DNA of 64,000 nucleotides from Clostridia bacterium. Lineage in GTDB: Bacteria > Bacillota > Clostridia > TANB77 > CAG-508. Positions 1 to 8,954 of this stretch are shown in pieces. The stretch covers positions 496,001-560,000 of the forward strand of contig JAFRCC010000018.1 of NCBI GenBank assembly GCA_017404545.1, in the 5' to 3' direction. The notes beneath the pieces were generated by a model. It worked only from the letters and a program-made list of their open reading frames with translations. It ran no database searches and had not been told where the DNA came from. Made by a program: the position numbers and the translations under genes. Position 1 is the first letter of the stretch. Each line of letters begins with the position of its first letter.

Positions 1-578
1 TAATTGTAGTCTAATGAAGATGCAATTTTATAAACACCTTCTTCTACCATATCATGACACAACTCAAATTTAAATTGTTGATTTTTGCCACCATTATATA
101 CCCATGTTAACACATTAGTTCCGCTCTCTTTTTTTGCTCCCTCTACATCCATGTATAAATCACTATTTTTTGAAACAATATAAAAGTAACCATTCTCTGC
201 AGATTTAATTAACCAAATTTGATTATCTCCACCAGTTTTTCCATACTGCTGAATATTAGCTCCACATTTAGTTGAAGCCCATTCAACATCCAAATACTTA
301 GAAGAATGCATGGCTCTTATTGTATAATAACCATCGCCTATACTTCTAACATCAAACTTTTGATTATTTCCACCATTATTCCTCCAAACTTCTAAATTAG
401 CTGTATTTTCTTTTGAAATACCAGTTATATCAAGTACCAAACTTTCATCCATCGCTGATTTTATTGTATATATACCATTCGAAATTGTAACTTCCTGCGC
501 ATGAATCTTCTTGCCACCAATTATTAGCATTCCGAATACTATTATCAAAGTTAACAAAATGTATTTTACTTTTATCAT
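1..578 (-). CDS. Secreted ricin-type beta-trefoil lectin protein (C-terminus cut by window edge)
   Basis: The reading frame is open from an ATG at 578 to the window edge, so the gene is partial at its 3' end. A GGAGGT ribosome binding site lies just upstream. The product opens with a classic signal peptide (charged MIKVK, a hydrophobic stretch, probable cleavage after IHA near residue 27). The mature part has at least three beta-trefoil repeats, recognised by GGNNQKF, GGDNQIW and GGKNQQF, which are variants of the ricin QxW motif. Such domains bind carbohydrates. It is likely exported and held on or near the surface, where it could recognise the glycan made by the adjoining locus (inference). 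It sits beyond the terminator of that locus and so is probably transcribed separately. Any catalytic domain would lie outside the window. Confidence 0.85.
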   Translation of the reverse strand, partial: MIKVKYILLTLIIVFGMLIIGGKKIHAQEVTISNGIYTIKSAMDESLVLDITGISKENTANLEVWRNNGGNNQKFDVRSIGDGYYTIRAMHSSKYLDVEWASTKCGANIQQYGKTGGDNQIWLIKSAENGYFYIVSKNSDLYMDVEGAKKESGTNVLTWVYNGGKNQQFKFELCHDMVEEGVYKIASSLDYN

Positions 579-618
579 ATTTTTCTACCTCCGTTGTTGA
601 ATTCATTTTATCATATAC

Positions 619-636
619 ACTTTACTAAAATAAAGT
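619..636. promoter_or_regulatory. Small inverted repeat upstream of the lectin gene
   Basis: ACTTTA and TAAAGT arms are separated by six bases. The repeat sits about 40 bases upstream of the lectin start, next to a GATAAAAT sequence that could be a -10 element. It may be an operator, but the region is very AT-rich and chance is possible. Confidence 0.25.
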
Positions 637-663
637 TTTTTTTGTATATTTTCCTGGTATTTT

Positions 664-696
664 AAAGAAAAAGATGAAAAATAATCTTTTCATCTT
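664..696 (-). terminator. Rho-independent terminator at the end of the polysaccharide locus
   Basis: A ten-base perfect stem (AAGATGAAAA at 671-680 pairing with 687-696) is followed on the minus strand by a T-rich tract (TTTCTTT). It lies directly after the stop of the GT-C gene and separates the surface polysaccharide operon from the lectin gene. Confidence 0.75.
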
Positions 697-703
697 ATCA
701 TTG

Positions 704-2215
704 TCAACCTACAAATTCTAAAATCTTAAATTTAATTTCTTTTTCCTTTATAAAATGTTTTGATACATACTCAATTCCATTTATCTGCGCTATTATAAGT
801 ATAGGAATAGTATTAACTATGTATCGGGATCTATTTTCCCATATTAAAAAAAACAAAATTATGCCTAATATAGTTAAAAATAAAATTAAATCTATAGACT
901 TTAATTTTTTTATTTTTGCATTTCTACATATATTTATAAAAATAAATATTAACATAGAAAAATGCATTATCTGAGGAATGTATTTGTAATATTTTGTATA
1001 TTTCCCATCTCTGAGTATAAACTCATGTAACAACTTTTTGCTTTGCGGATTTACGCCTAAAACAACAGGGACAAAATATGTTCCATCGTGCCAAGCATAT
1101 CCTAATTTGTTTGTTAAATTTTTAAAATGCTCACAGCTACTTCTTGTCACAATTCTTTCTTTTATCATCTCCATGTCAGCTCTTTTTTTATCTTCAATTG
1201 TCTTATTTTCCGGTGCCATAGTATATGCATATTCATCAGCATTAAAAGTTCCTGTTCCATTCATCCCCATCATAATCCAATGCACTTTTGGGATTTCATA
1301 TATTTCTCGCATTCCCTTAGGTGCAATTTTATTAACAAAAATAACATTAAATAGCCAGCTCATTACCACAACTATTAGAACAATTTCAATCCATTGTTTT
1401 ATACATTTCTTAGTATTTTTCTGTACCACTTCGTACATAACAATAGCAATAAATATAAATGCCGCCGTTAGTTTAATTTTTAATGCCATAAATATCAAAA
1501 ATGCAATTATCAAATTATTTATTATTCTTTTTTTTGGCTTTACACCATCCTTTCTCACTTTTATATATGCCAAAAGTATCAGCAATGGAATTATCATTGA
1601 AAATGTATCTGTGTAATATTCAGCGGAATATAAGTATAGAGGTGAAGTAAAGATACAAATAAACACGTATAATAGTGCCTTATCTCTCGAATAAATTTTT
1701 TTAACTATATAAAATCCAAGAATAACTGACAAAGATATTATTAAAGCAGTGATTATTGTTATTCCTAAAATCAAATTATCGACATTAAATAATGTCAGTA
1801 TTTTAATAATAATATAGTCAATTATTGTCATCATTATATTATTTGGAAATTGAGATAAATATTGATTAGCTTCAATTGCGCCATTTTGATTCCAATCCTT
1901 TGCAATTTCAAAACAAGTTCCCATATCCCATCCAGGATCAACCCTAAAATATATTCCGCTTACTATAGCTAGTATCGTAAAAATACCAAAGAGAATGTAC
2001 TCAATATATCTGTATCTTGATATTGTGTCTAATATTTTTTTATATAATTTGCATATAATAAAAAAATATATAGTAATTCCAATCATCAATATTATAGGGT
2101 TAAAATCATAGGATATTTTGTTATATGCAAAGATTCCATTCATAATTATCCAACATAAAATAACCGCCTCACAAATTAGCACATACCTAATTAGTTTACT
2201 TGTTATATCTTTCAT
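704..2215 (-). CDS. Polytopic GT-C type glycosyltransferase-like membrane protein
   Basis: The protein has about a dozen hydrophobic segments and a first extracytoplasmic loop with acidic residues (VDPGWDMGTCFEIAKDW near residues 110-130). This arrangement is typical of GT-C enzymes that use polyprenyl-phosphate sugars (PMT/ArnT-like). It would add sugars to a glycan on the outer face of the membrane. An upstream in-frame start at 2269 would overlap the preceding permease gene by 53 bases. The ATG at 2215 has an AGAGGA ribosome binding site and sits one base after the permease stop, so I chose it. It is the last gene before the locus terminator. The donor and acceptor cannot be read from sequence. 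Confidence 0.7.
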   Translation of the reverse strand: MKDITSKLIRYVLICEAVILCWIIMNGIFAYNKISYDFNPIILMIGITIYFFIICKLYKKILDTISRYRYIEYILFGIFTILAIVSGIYFRVDPGWDMGTCFEIAKDWNQNGAIEANQYLSQFPNNIMMTIIDYIIIKILTLFNVDNLILGITIITALIISLSVILGFYIVKKIYSRDKALLYVFICIFTSPLYLYSAEYYTDTFSMIIPLLILLAYIKVRKDGVKPKKRIINNLIIAFLIFMALKIKLTAAFIFIAIVMYEVVQKNTKKCIKQWIEIVLIVVVMSWLFNVIFVNKIAPKGMREIYEIPKVHWIMMGMNGTGTFNADEYAYTMAPENKTIEDKKRADMEMIKERIVTRSSCEHFKNLTNKLGYAWHDGTYFVPVVLGVNPQSKKLLHEFILRDGKYTKYYKYIPQIMHFSMLIFIFINICRNAKIKKLKSIDLILFLTILGIILFFLIWENRSRYIVNTIPILIIAQINGIEYVSKHFIKEKEIKFKILEFVG

Positions 2216-2216
2216 T

Positions 2217-2990
2217 TTATAATTCCTCTGCAAATCCTTTTTGTAGTTTCTTGAATATAAAATATCCAACTATAACTAATACAAGTGAAATTCCTAAAAC
2301 AATCGCTAAGCTATGAAAATCTGGTCTTGTTTGATTGTAGAAAATATCTCTATATGCATTTATTATGTGTGCCATTGGGTTATAGTTAATTATAAAAGAA
2401 AATGCTTCTGGAATAGTATCTCCCGCGTATACTATAGGTGTAGCATAAAATAACAACATTAAAGCAATTTGCACAAAATGCTCTAAATCTCTAAAGTACA
2501 CCGTTATTGCTGAAAGTATAAGTGAAAATCCTAGTTGTAACAAATATTGTATAACCAATACTATTGGGTAGAAAATGATATATTTCGTTATTCCCAACCC
2601 ATATACTAAGCAAAAAACAATAATAATTATTGTTGATATTAAAAAGTTAACCATATTACTTGTTACTATTGAAATAGGTAATATCTCTCGCGGGAAATAC
2701 ACTTTTTTAACAATATTAGCATTACCTATTACAGCCCATGTAGACTGAGATATCGTTGCAGTAAAAAATGTCCATGGAATTAAACCAACACAAACAAATA
2801 TCACATAGTATGGTTGTGTTGTTTTCAATATTAATGGGAAAATAAACGCATATACAGCTAGTTGTAAAAGAGGATTTAAAAATGTCCAAATAACACCTAG
2901 TAAAGATTGCTTATATCTTCCCCTGATTTCTTTTTTTACATTATTTTTTAATAACTCTCTATAATCGTATATTTTTTTAAAAATAGTCAT
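2217..2990 (-). CDS. ABC-2 type polysaccharide/teichoic acid export permease (TagG/Wzm family)
   Basis: This 257-residue membrane protein has about six hydrophobic segments. The N-terminal motif GRYKQSLLGVIWTFLNPLL is characteristic of the TagG/Wzm/RfbA permeases that carry undecaprenyl-linked glycans across the membrane. The gene lies 18 bases downstream of its ATPase partner and one base upstream of the GT-C gene, so the three are almost certainly co-transcribed. No Wzx flippase or Wzy polymerase is seen in the locus, which supports ABC-dependent export of a glycan finished in the cytoplasm. Export of teichoic acid and of another wall polysaccharide cannot be told apart. Confidence 0.9.
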   Translation of the reverse strand: MTIFKKIYDYRELLKNNVKKEIRGRYKQSLLGVIWTFLNPLLQLAVYAFIFPLILKTTQPYYVIFVCVGLIPWTFFTATISQSTWAVIGNANIVKKVYFPREILPISIVTSNMVNFLISTIIIIVFCLVYGLGITKYIIFYPIVLVIQYLLQLGFSLILSAITVYFRDLEHFVQIALMLLFYATPIVYAGDTIPEAFSFIINYNPMAHIINAYRDIFYNQTRPDFHSLAIVLGISLVLVIVGYFIFKKLQKGFAEEL

Positions 2991-3008
2991 TATCTCTTCC
3001 TCTTTCTA

Positions 3009-3743
3009 TTATTTTGTTTCATCAACATACTCTTTGATAACTTCAGCTACATCTCCATCTCTTTTTATCTGACCTTGATGTAACCAAACTGCCCTCGTAC
3101 AAAATCTCTTAACAGAGCTCAACCCATGTGTAACAAATACAATAGTTTTTCCTTCTTGCTTAAGCTCTTCAATCTTCTTAAAACATTTTTCTTGAAAATG
3201 CTCATCGCCTACAGATAGTATTTCATCTACCAATAGTATTTCTGCATCAACATTTATTGCAACAGAAAAAGCAAGTCTCATATACATACCTGAAGAATAT
3301 GTTCTTACAGGATTATCAATAAAATCTTGAAGTTCAGAAAATTCAATTATTGTATTTAATCTTTCATCAATTTGTTTTCTTGTTAATCCAAATATTGACG
3401 CATTAAAATAGATATTCTCTCTACCAGAAAAATCTGGATGGAATCCTGCACCAAGTTCAAGTAATGATGTTAGCTTTCCTTTTGTAGTTATTTTTCCTGA
3501 ATTTGGATAAATAATTTGTGTCATCAATTTTAAAAGTGTAGATTTTCCACTTCCATTCACACCAATAAGTCCAACAACTTCGCCTTTTTTTATTTTTAGT
3601 GTTACACCTTTTAAAATTTCTCGTTTCTCTTTTCGGCTATTTTTCCAAAATAATAACCTTTCCTTTACTGTATTTGTTTTGTCATAATATATATTAAATG
3701 ATTTATATACATTATCAACATCTATAACATATTCGTTTTGCAA
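3009..3743 (-). CDS. ABC transporter ATP-binding subunit for polysaccharide export (TagH/Wzt family)
   Basis: The Walker A motif is GVNGSGKST, the signature is YSSGMYMRL and the Walker B region is EILLVDEILSVGD. ENIYFNASIFGL is typical of the TagH/Wzt/KpsT group. The protein ends soon after the switch histidine, so it lacks the C-terminal carbohydrate-recognition domain of O-antigen Wzt proteins. An ATG at 3785 would overlap the preceding gene by 26 bases. I prefer the TTG at 3743, which has an AAGAAGGG site six bases upstream and begins LQNEYVIDVDNV. It powers the adjacent permease. Confidence 0.88.
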   Translation of the reverse strand: MQNEYVIDVDNVYKSFNIYYDKTNTVKERLLFWKNSRKEKREILKGVTLKIKKGEVVGLIGVNGSGKSTLLKLMTQIIYPNSGKITTKGKLTSLLELGAGFHPDFSGRENIYFNASIFGLTRKQIDERLNTIIEFSELQDFIDNPVRTYSSGMYMRLAFSVAINVDAEILLVDEILSVGDEHFQEKCFKKIEELKQEGKTIVFVTHGLSSVKRFCTRAVWLHQGQIKRDGDVAEVIKEYVDETK

Positions 3744-3759
3744 TTTTTTCCCTTCTTTC

Positions 3760-5031
3760 TTACTCTTGCTCAAGTTTATTAGCAAGTTCTTTTGCGCTAA
3801 TCATGGCATCTTCCATTGAACAATATGTCCACGCACCATATCTACCAATGCTGTATATATTCATCTCGTTGATTTTTTTCATATATTTGTTTATTTCCTC
3901 AGTTGTTTCTTTTTCAATATGAACATATGCTGGATCCATTATTATAGTTTCGTGGTCAACTAATTTATTATCTTTTGTTATACCATTCTTCTCTAGATTT
4001 TCAAGAGTTTCTTTTAATTCTTTATTAACATCAATTTCATCATCCTTAGAGAATCCAATTTCAATATACATACTTAACTTCTCATCATTAAGAATATTGT
4101 TATAAAATCCGATTCTATAGTAGTTATACTCTTTTTCTGGTAAATATATCCAATGTTCATCAAAATCCGATTTTTTTTCAAATCCCAAATTGAATACAAG
4201 AACTTTGTTATATGATAATTTTTCTAGTAAATTTTTATCTTCTTGCCTTCCACTCAATTGTAAAAACTGATTTAGTGGTGATGTATTGATTAAATACTCA
4301 TAACTAATTACGTCACCATTCTCTATATACGCTTCTTTATTATCAATATCAATTTTTGTAACGCGTGCATTTAACTTAACCTTATTTACATCTAAAGATT
4401 CATACAACTTGTCCATAAATGCCCCCGCACCTTTTCTTGGATATAAAAATTGATTGTTGTAAGAATTGTTTTCATTTGCTTTCATATTGTTGATTATTTG
4501 TTTTAAATCTGCATATGGGAAAAATCTTCCCATCGCATCTTTATCCAACTTATTTAAATTACATGCATATAATTTTTCATTATATGGTTTTAGAAATTTT
4601 TCAACTATTGACTTTCCAAATTTTCCATATAGCATGTCAAGAAAGTTGTCGTAATCTTCTTTTTCTTCCTTATTAAACAAATCATATAAACAATCTATAA
4701 ATTCATCTTTTGGCAATTGATGTATATTTGTTTGAAATGGATAATTTATCAAACTATTTTTGTAATATATTTTTGTATTCTTATCTTGCTTTACCAATTT
4801 TTCATCTTTCATTTTCTCTTCAAATAAAGATTTCATCTCATCTGTTTTAAAATGAAAGAAATGTCCAGCATAATCCCATACATAGTTATCTTTTATTGTA
4901 GTTTTACAATATCCTCCTGGTCTGCTATCTTTCTCTACAACAATATAATCATTTGATTTGAGAAAATTTGCAAATGTTAAACCGGAAACACCTGCTCCAA
5001 GAATTAAATATTTTGTGTTGATTTTCTCCAT
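3760..5031 (-). CDS. FAD-dependent oxidoreductase, UDP-galactopyranose mutase / protoporphyrinogen oxidase-like
   Basis: The N-terminus has the dinucleotide-binding motif GAGVSGLT (residues 12-19), followed by VEKDSRPGGYCKT and the YAGHFFHF element seen in UDP-galactopyranose mutases and related amine-oxidase-fold proteins. The C-terminus has a second FAD contact region (SIGRYGAWTYCSMEDAM). At 423 residues it is longer than classical Glf but fits the Glf-like proteins often found in glycan clusters. It probably isomerises or oxidises a nucleotide sugar for the surface polysaccharide. The substrate is not certain. It lies between the glycosyltransferase fusion and the exporter, with spacing under 20 bases on both sides. 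Confidence 0.75.
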   Translation of the reverse strand: MEKINTKYLILGAGVSGLTFANFLKSNDYIVVEKDSRPGGYCKTTIKDNYVWDYAGHFFHFKTDEMKSLFEEKMKDEKLVKQDKNTKIYYKNSLINYPFQTNIHQLPKDEFIDCLYDLFNKEEKEDYDNFLDMLYGKFGKSIVEKFLKPYNEKLYACNLNKLDKDAMGRFFPYADLKQIINNMKANENNSYNNQFLYPRKGAGAFMDKLYESLDVNKVKLNARVTKIDIDNKEAYIENGDVISYEYLINTSPLNQFLQLSGRQEDKNLLEKLSYNKVLVFNLGFEKKSDFDEHWIYLPEKEYNYYRIGFYNNILNDEKLSMYIEIGFSKDDEIDVNKELKETLENLEKNGITKDNKLVDHETIIMDPAYVHIEKETTEEINKYMKKINEMNIYSIGRYGAWTYCSMEDAMISAKELANKLEQE

Positions 5032-5045
5032 AATTTTATTCCTTT

Positions 5046-7625
5046 CTATCCAAATATTCTTCTCTTTATTCCATCAAATATTTGAAATGCCCTTATTGCT
5101 CTTCCATTTGTGATTCTATATATCTTCATCCTAAACTTGTGATTTAAATCAATATTATAAAATTCATCATATTTTTTCAATTTAGAATCAAAGCTTCTGA
5201 ATGCCTCTCCGTTTGTAAAGTATACATTAGTAATAATATACTGATTTACTATAAGCGGAATTATAATTTTTTCTTTAATATATCTCCTCTTTTGTTCAGT
5301 TATATTTGGATTATTATAGTATTCATTTATAATCTTCATGGTAACATGTTCATGATTTTTATAGTTTCTTGTATAAGATTCTCTAGAAATCGACTGTCCA
5401 GACCTTCCGATATAATATACATATAGGTCTAATGGATAATACACAATAGTTTTTGCATTTATAATTGAATACACATTTAATTCCATATCAACGTAAAAAC
5501 ACTTTTCTGATATTTTAAAATTCGCATCTTTTAGCATTTGTGTTTTATAAGTTGATGTTGAAAGAAGTGGACCCCAATTTGAAAATCCATATCCATCATA
5601 ACATAAATCATCCATTTTGTATTGTAATCCAGGATACATAAACTCATAATATCTATTTACTTTCTTTGTATTTGTCATTGCTAAATCTTCAATGTAATTA
5701 TTAAGTACTATATCAGAATCTTCATGTTCAAGAATGTTTATAAGCTTCTTTAATTCTTCAGTTTCAAAATAATCATCGCCATCCATAAGCTTAAAGTATT
5801 TTCCTCTTGCAAGTTCAATTCCCTTATTTATTGTTGATCCATGTCCGCCATTTTCTTTGTCAATAAGTTTAACAATGCTTCTACCGTCAACAGTCGTTAT
5901 TTTTTCTAATTCTTTAGCAATACTTGCAGTGTCATCTTTTGAACCGTCATTAACAATCAGTACCTCTAACTTATTCGATAAATCATGATTTATTAATGAA
6001 TATACACCATTTTTTAAAAATTTTCCTACATTATATGAAGGTATTGCTATTGTTAATATTATTTTGTCTTCCTGTTTGTTATATTGTACTTTACCTACAC
6101 CTGATTTATCGTCTTCCTTAAAAATATCGATTTCTTTCTGTATTGTTTTATCATATCCGTAAATACTATACAAGTATTCATGCATCTTCTTTGATAAATT
6201 TTCAAATAAATCTGGATTATAATAAAGCTCTTCAATCTTATCAGCATAATCTACATAATTTTCAGTACTACACAAAGTACCGAATTCTGGGTTAATCTCC
6301 TGGTATACTCCGGTGTTATCAGAGCTAATAACAACAAGTCCTGACATCGCAGCTTCGCATGCAGATACTGCCTGTGAATCATATCTTGTAGCAAACAATG
6401 CAATACCATTTTCTCTATGTGCTTGAGCAATTTGTTCATGTGTTAAAAATTTATTGTATATGTGAACGTTTTTAAATTTTTTAATTGGATTTAACAATAC
6501 ATCATGTTTACTACCTGTACCATATATGTTAAACTCCAATTCTTCAAAAAAAGGTCTTCTGCTTAATTCTATAATTGTTCTTACATCAATATCTATTGAG
6601 TACGTATTTATATCTTCAAACTTTCTTATAATAAATATTTTCTTTCTTAACTCAGAATTTTTCTTTTCATATTTAAATACATTTTCGTCAATATAACATG
6701 GCACAATTTCATAATTATTATATTTTATATTATTTAATTCCTCACTGTGCCTTCTTGTCCAATCTGTAACAAAGAACCATTTGACATTTGGCATATTATT
6801 ATATTTTTCTATGATTTTGTCTCTTCTCCTAAATGAAACATTTTGTTCAAGAGAATTTTCCTTTGGCTGCTCAAAATACTTTGCAGTCATTTTATTAAAA
6901 TCTCTGTACATTGTGTCTGCGCCATGAGAATATAAATACACCCTTGACTCCGTTATATTGATTGCATCTAATAAATTTGCAAACGACTCATTAAAGAAAT
7001 GTACCAATATTTTTTCATACTTTTTGTTATGAATAATGCTTCTTGCTATTGAATAGCTGGTTTTACATACTTTTATTCCTTCGTATTCATACAGTGATGT
7101 TTCATCGCTATCATTTAAGCTAAACACATCAACATTCCATCCAAGTTTTTTATACTCTTTTACTCTTGTGTGAACAAATCCACACATATATCTATCGTTA
7201 TTTGATGGATATCCTGGAGTTAATAATAGTATATTTTCATTGCAAAAGTCCTCAATCTTTTCTTCATAACCTTTGCATTCATCTATAGAAAACTTCGTAA
7301 TCTCAACCTTTGTTTTTGGATTTATTCTAAGAGCTATACATGCGTACTTAGTAGGTCTACCAATATAGCAATTTGGATTGAATTTTGTTTCATATACAAC
7401 CTGTCTTTTTCTATTAACAATCTTTGCTTCTATACCTGTTCCATTTATAACATTTCCATCAAAACAGATATGTAAATAGCTCTGAGTAAATTTGAAAATT
7501 TTAGGAACAATTATTGTTTCAATTGAATTTCCTTTATTATCAATTATTAATCCTTTTTCATCTTTTGTTATTATAACTTTTTTTCTATTCTTAACAATAT
7601 AACTTTTCTTGTTTATTATATTCAT
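5046..7625 (-). CDS. Two-domain glycosyltransferase: GT4-like N-half fused to GT2 C-half
   Basis: This 859-residue protein joins two transferases. After about 120 residues of beta-rich leader comes a GT-B/GT4-like domain, with the donor-binding element FATRYDSQAVSACEAAMSG near residue 420. From about residue 520 a GT2 domain begins: TIAIPSYNVG, then LIVNDGSKDDT and a DGDDYFE acidic metal site. Such fusions let one polypeptide add two successive sugars, or place both reactions on one scaffold. The start at 7625 has a GGAAGG site. A 131-base spacer precedes it, longer than the other gaps in this locus. Sugar specificity is unknown. There are no membrane segments, so it should act in the cytoplasm on a lipid-linked acceptor. 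Confidence 0.87.
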   Translation of the reverse strand: MNIINKKSYIVKNRKKVIITKDEKGLIIDNKGNSIETIIVPKIFKFTQSYLHICFDGNVINGTGIEAKIVNRKRQVVYETKFNPNCYIGRPTKYACIALRINPKTKVEITKFSIDECKGYEEKIEDFCNENILLLTPGYPSNNDRYMCGFVHTRVKEYKKLGWNVDVFSLNDSDETSLYEYEGIKVCKTSYSIARSIIHNKKYEKILVHFFNESFANLLDAINITESRVYLYSHGADTMYRDFNKMTAKYFEQPKENSLEQNVSFRRRDKIIEKYNNMPNVKWFFVTDWTRRHSEELNNIKYNNYEIVPCYIDENVFKYEKKNSELRKKIFIIRKFEDINTYSIDIDVRTIIELSRRPFFEELEFNIYGTGSKHDVLLNPIKKFKNVHIYNKFLTHEQIAQAHRENGIALFATRYDSQAVSACEAAMSGLVVISSDNTGVYQEINPEFGTLCSTENYVDYADKIEELYYNPDLFENLSKKMHEYLYSIYGYDKTIQKEIDIFKEDDKSGVGKVQYNKQEDKIILTIAIPSYNVGKFLKNGVYSLINHDLSNKLEVLIVNDGSKDDTASIAKELEKITTVDGRSIVKLIDKENGGHGSTINKGIELARGKYFKLMDGDDYFETEELKKLINILEHEDSDIVLNNYIEDLAMTNTKKVNRYYEFMYPGLQYKMDDLCYDGYGFSNWGPLLSTSTYKTQMLKDANFKISEKCFYVDMELNVYSIINAKTIVYYPLDLYVYYIGRSGQSISRESYTRNYKNHEHVTMKIINEYYNNPNITEQKRRYIKEKIIIPLIVNQYIITNVYFTNGEAFRSFDSKLKKYDEFYNIDLNHKFRMKIYRITNGRAIRAFQIFDGIKRRIFG

Positions 7626-7756
7626 TATTCAACCTTCCTGCTCGCATATAAGAAATAATCTTGCAACATTTTATACTTTTCCACCACTATTTTCAAGGCT
7701 ATTTATAAAAAAGCCTTTTAAAATTACGTTATTTACAAGATAGACACATACACAAA

Positions 7757-8872
7757 CTATTTTTCAATCAATTCTAATATTCTATTTATATTTTCTATGT
7801 TATTGTACGAAAATTTTTCTTTGTTTTCAAAATTGAACTTGTTCAAAAGGATATCTCTTAGACCTTCATAAATCTTTTTTTCATCATTTTTAAAAACTAT
7901 TGCATTATTATATCCTTCAATTGCTTCTCTTGCTGCTGTATCAGTGATTACAATTCTTTTGTTTAATATCTTTGCTTCTTCAATAACCATTCCATATCCC
8001 TCATAATATGAAAGTAAACAAAAATAATCTGCACGTTTCATATATGGATATGGATTTTCTTTTTTTCCAATTATTTTAAAAGAATCTGTTACATGTAGTT
8101 CCTCCGTTAGTTTCAATAAGTTATTCCTTTCATTACCATCACCTATTACGCAGATGGTATGTCTGTACCCCTCATTTATAAGTTTTGCATGAACCCTAAT
8201 AAATCTGTCTATTGCTTTTTGTTTTACAAGCCTGCAAACAGATACAAAGACTGGATGTTCGCTTTGTGCGATTTCTTTTGTTAATTCATCCATACTAGCT
8301 TTATTTTTAATCAATTCAGAATCAATGTAGTTGTATATAACTGTCATTTTACTGCTATCTATATCCGGGTATATTTTTTTGAACGAATCCATATTATCTC
8401 TGCTCACAAAAACAAGTGAATCATATTTCTTATATATACACTTATCAATCCATTTCTTCATTTTTGATTTAATTCCATTACCAAAAACAAGGCTTATATC
8501 ATTATGTATCCATGCAATTTTCTTTGCATTTTTATTTTTATTTGAAAATAGTCTTGTTATTGGGCCCTCAAGGAATGAAATTTCTGTATCATAATCGCAC
8601 TTTATATACTTCAAATACAACAATTTGCTAAAAAAAAGAATTCTAATTGGGCTCCACAATTTTCCCAATTTACTTAACTTTTCATATTCACAACCATATA
8701 ATGATTTAAAATGTACTTTTTCATTTAACTCTTTTTTTAACGCTCCATCATCGTATATAGAAAAAATTGTGACATCATACTTGTCGACTAAACAATTTAC
8801 AATATCAATCAATACACGCTCTGCTCCACCAAATCCTAAACTTGTTATTCCAAATAATACCTTCTTCTTTAT
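7757..8872 (-). CDS. GT4 family glycosyltransferase with a non-ATG/GTG/TTG start
   Basis: The C-terminal half has a GT4 donor site (SVCRLVKQKA, then SYYEGYGMVIEEA). A TTG at 8812 would give a protein lacking the conserved first strand of the family. Reading upstream in the same frame restores KKKVLFGITSLGFGGAERV, exactly the usual GT4 N-terminus, preceded by a GGAGGG site. No ATG, GTG or TTG lies between the in-frame TGA and that segment. The best-placed codons are ATA (8872, eight bases after GGAGG) and ATT (five bases after). I give the ATA start. The gene may be weakly expressed or crippled by a start-codon mutation. It transfers a sugar in the surface polysaccharide pathway. Confidence 0.75.
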   Translation of the reverse strand: MKKKVLFGITSLGFGGAERVLIDIVNCLVDKYDVTIFSIYDDGALKKELNEKVHFKSLYGCEYEKLSKLGKLWSPIRILFFSKLLYLKYIKCDYDTEISFLEGPITRLFSNKNKNAKKIAWIHNDISLVFGNGIKSKMKKWIDKCIYKKYDSLVFVSRDNMDSFKKIYPDIDSSKMTVIYNYIDSELIKNKASMDELTKEIAQSEHPVFVSVCRLVKQKAIDRFIRVHAKLINEGYRHTICVIGDGNERNNLLKLTEELHVTDSFKIIGKKENPYPYMKRADYFCLLSYYEGYGMVIEEAKILNKRIVITDTAAREAIEGYNNAIVFKNDEKKIYEGLRDILLNKFNFENKEKFSYNNIENINRILELIEK

Positions 8873-8954
8873 AATTTTTCCCTCCTTTCACAATATAAAA
8901 TGTAATTATTTTATTATTCCAAAAAAAATGCAATATAATTTATATGTATATTTA

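Noticed and set aside
1038-1616. Plus-strand open frame of 192 codons
   Set aside because: It is antisense to the GT-C gene, has no ribosome binding site and mirrors its membrane segments. The minus-strand gene has family motifs and operon context.
7695-7717. Possible terminator between the glycosyltransferase genes (AAGGCT/AGCCTT stem)
   Set aside because: The stem is six bases and lacks a T run after it on the minus strand.
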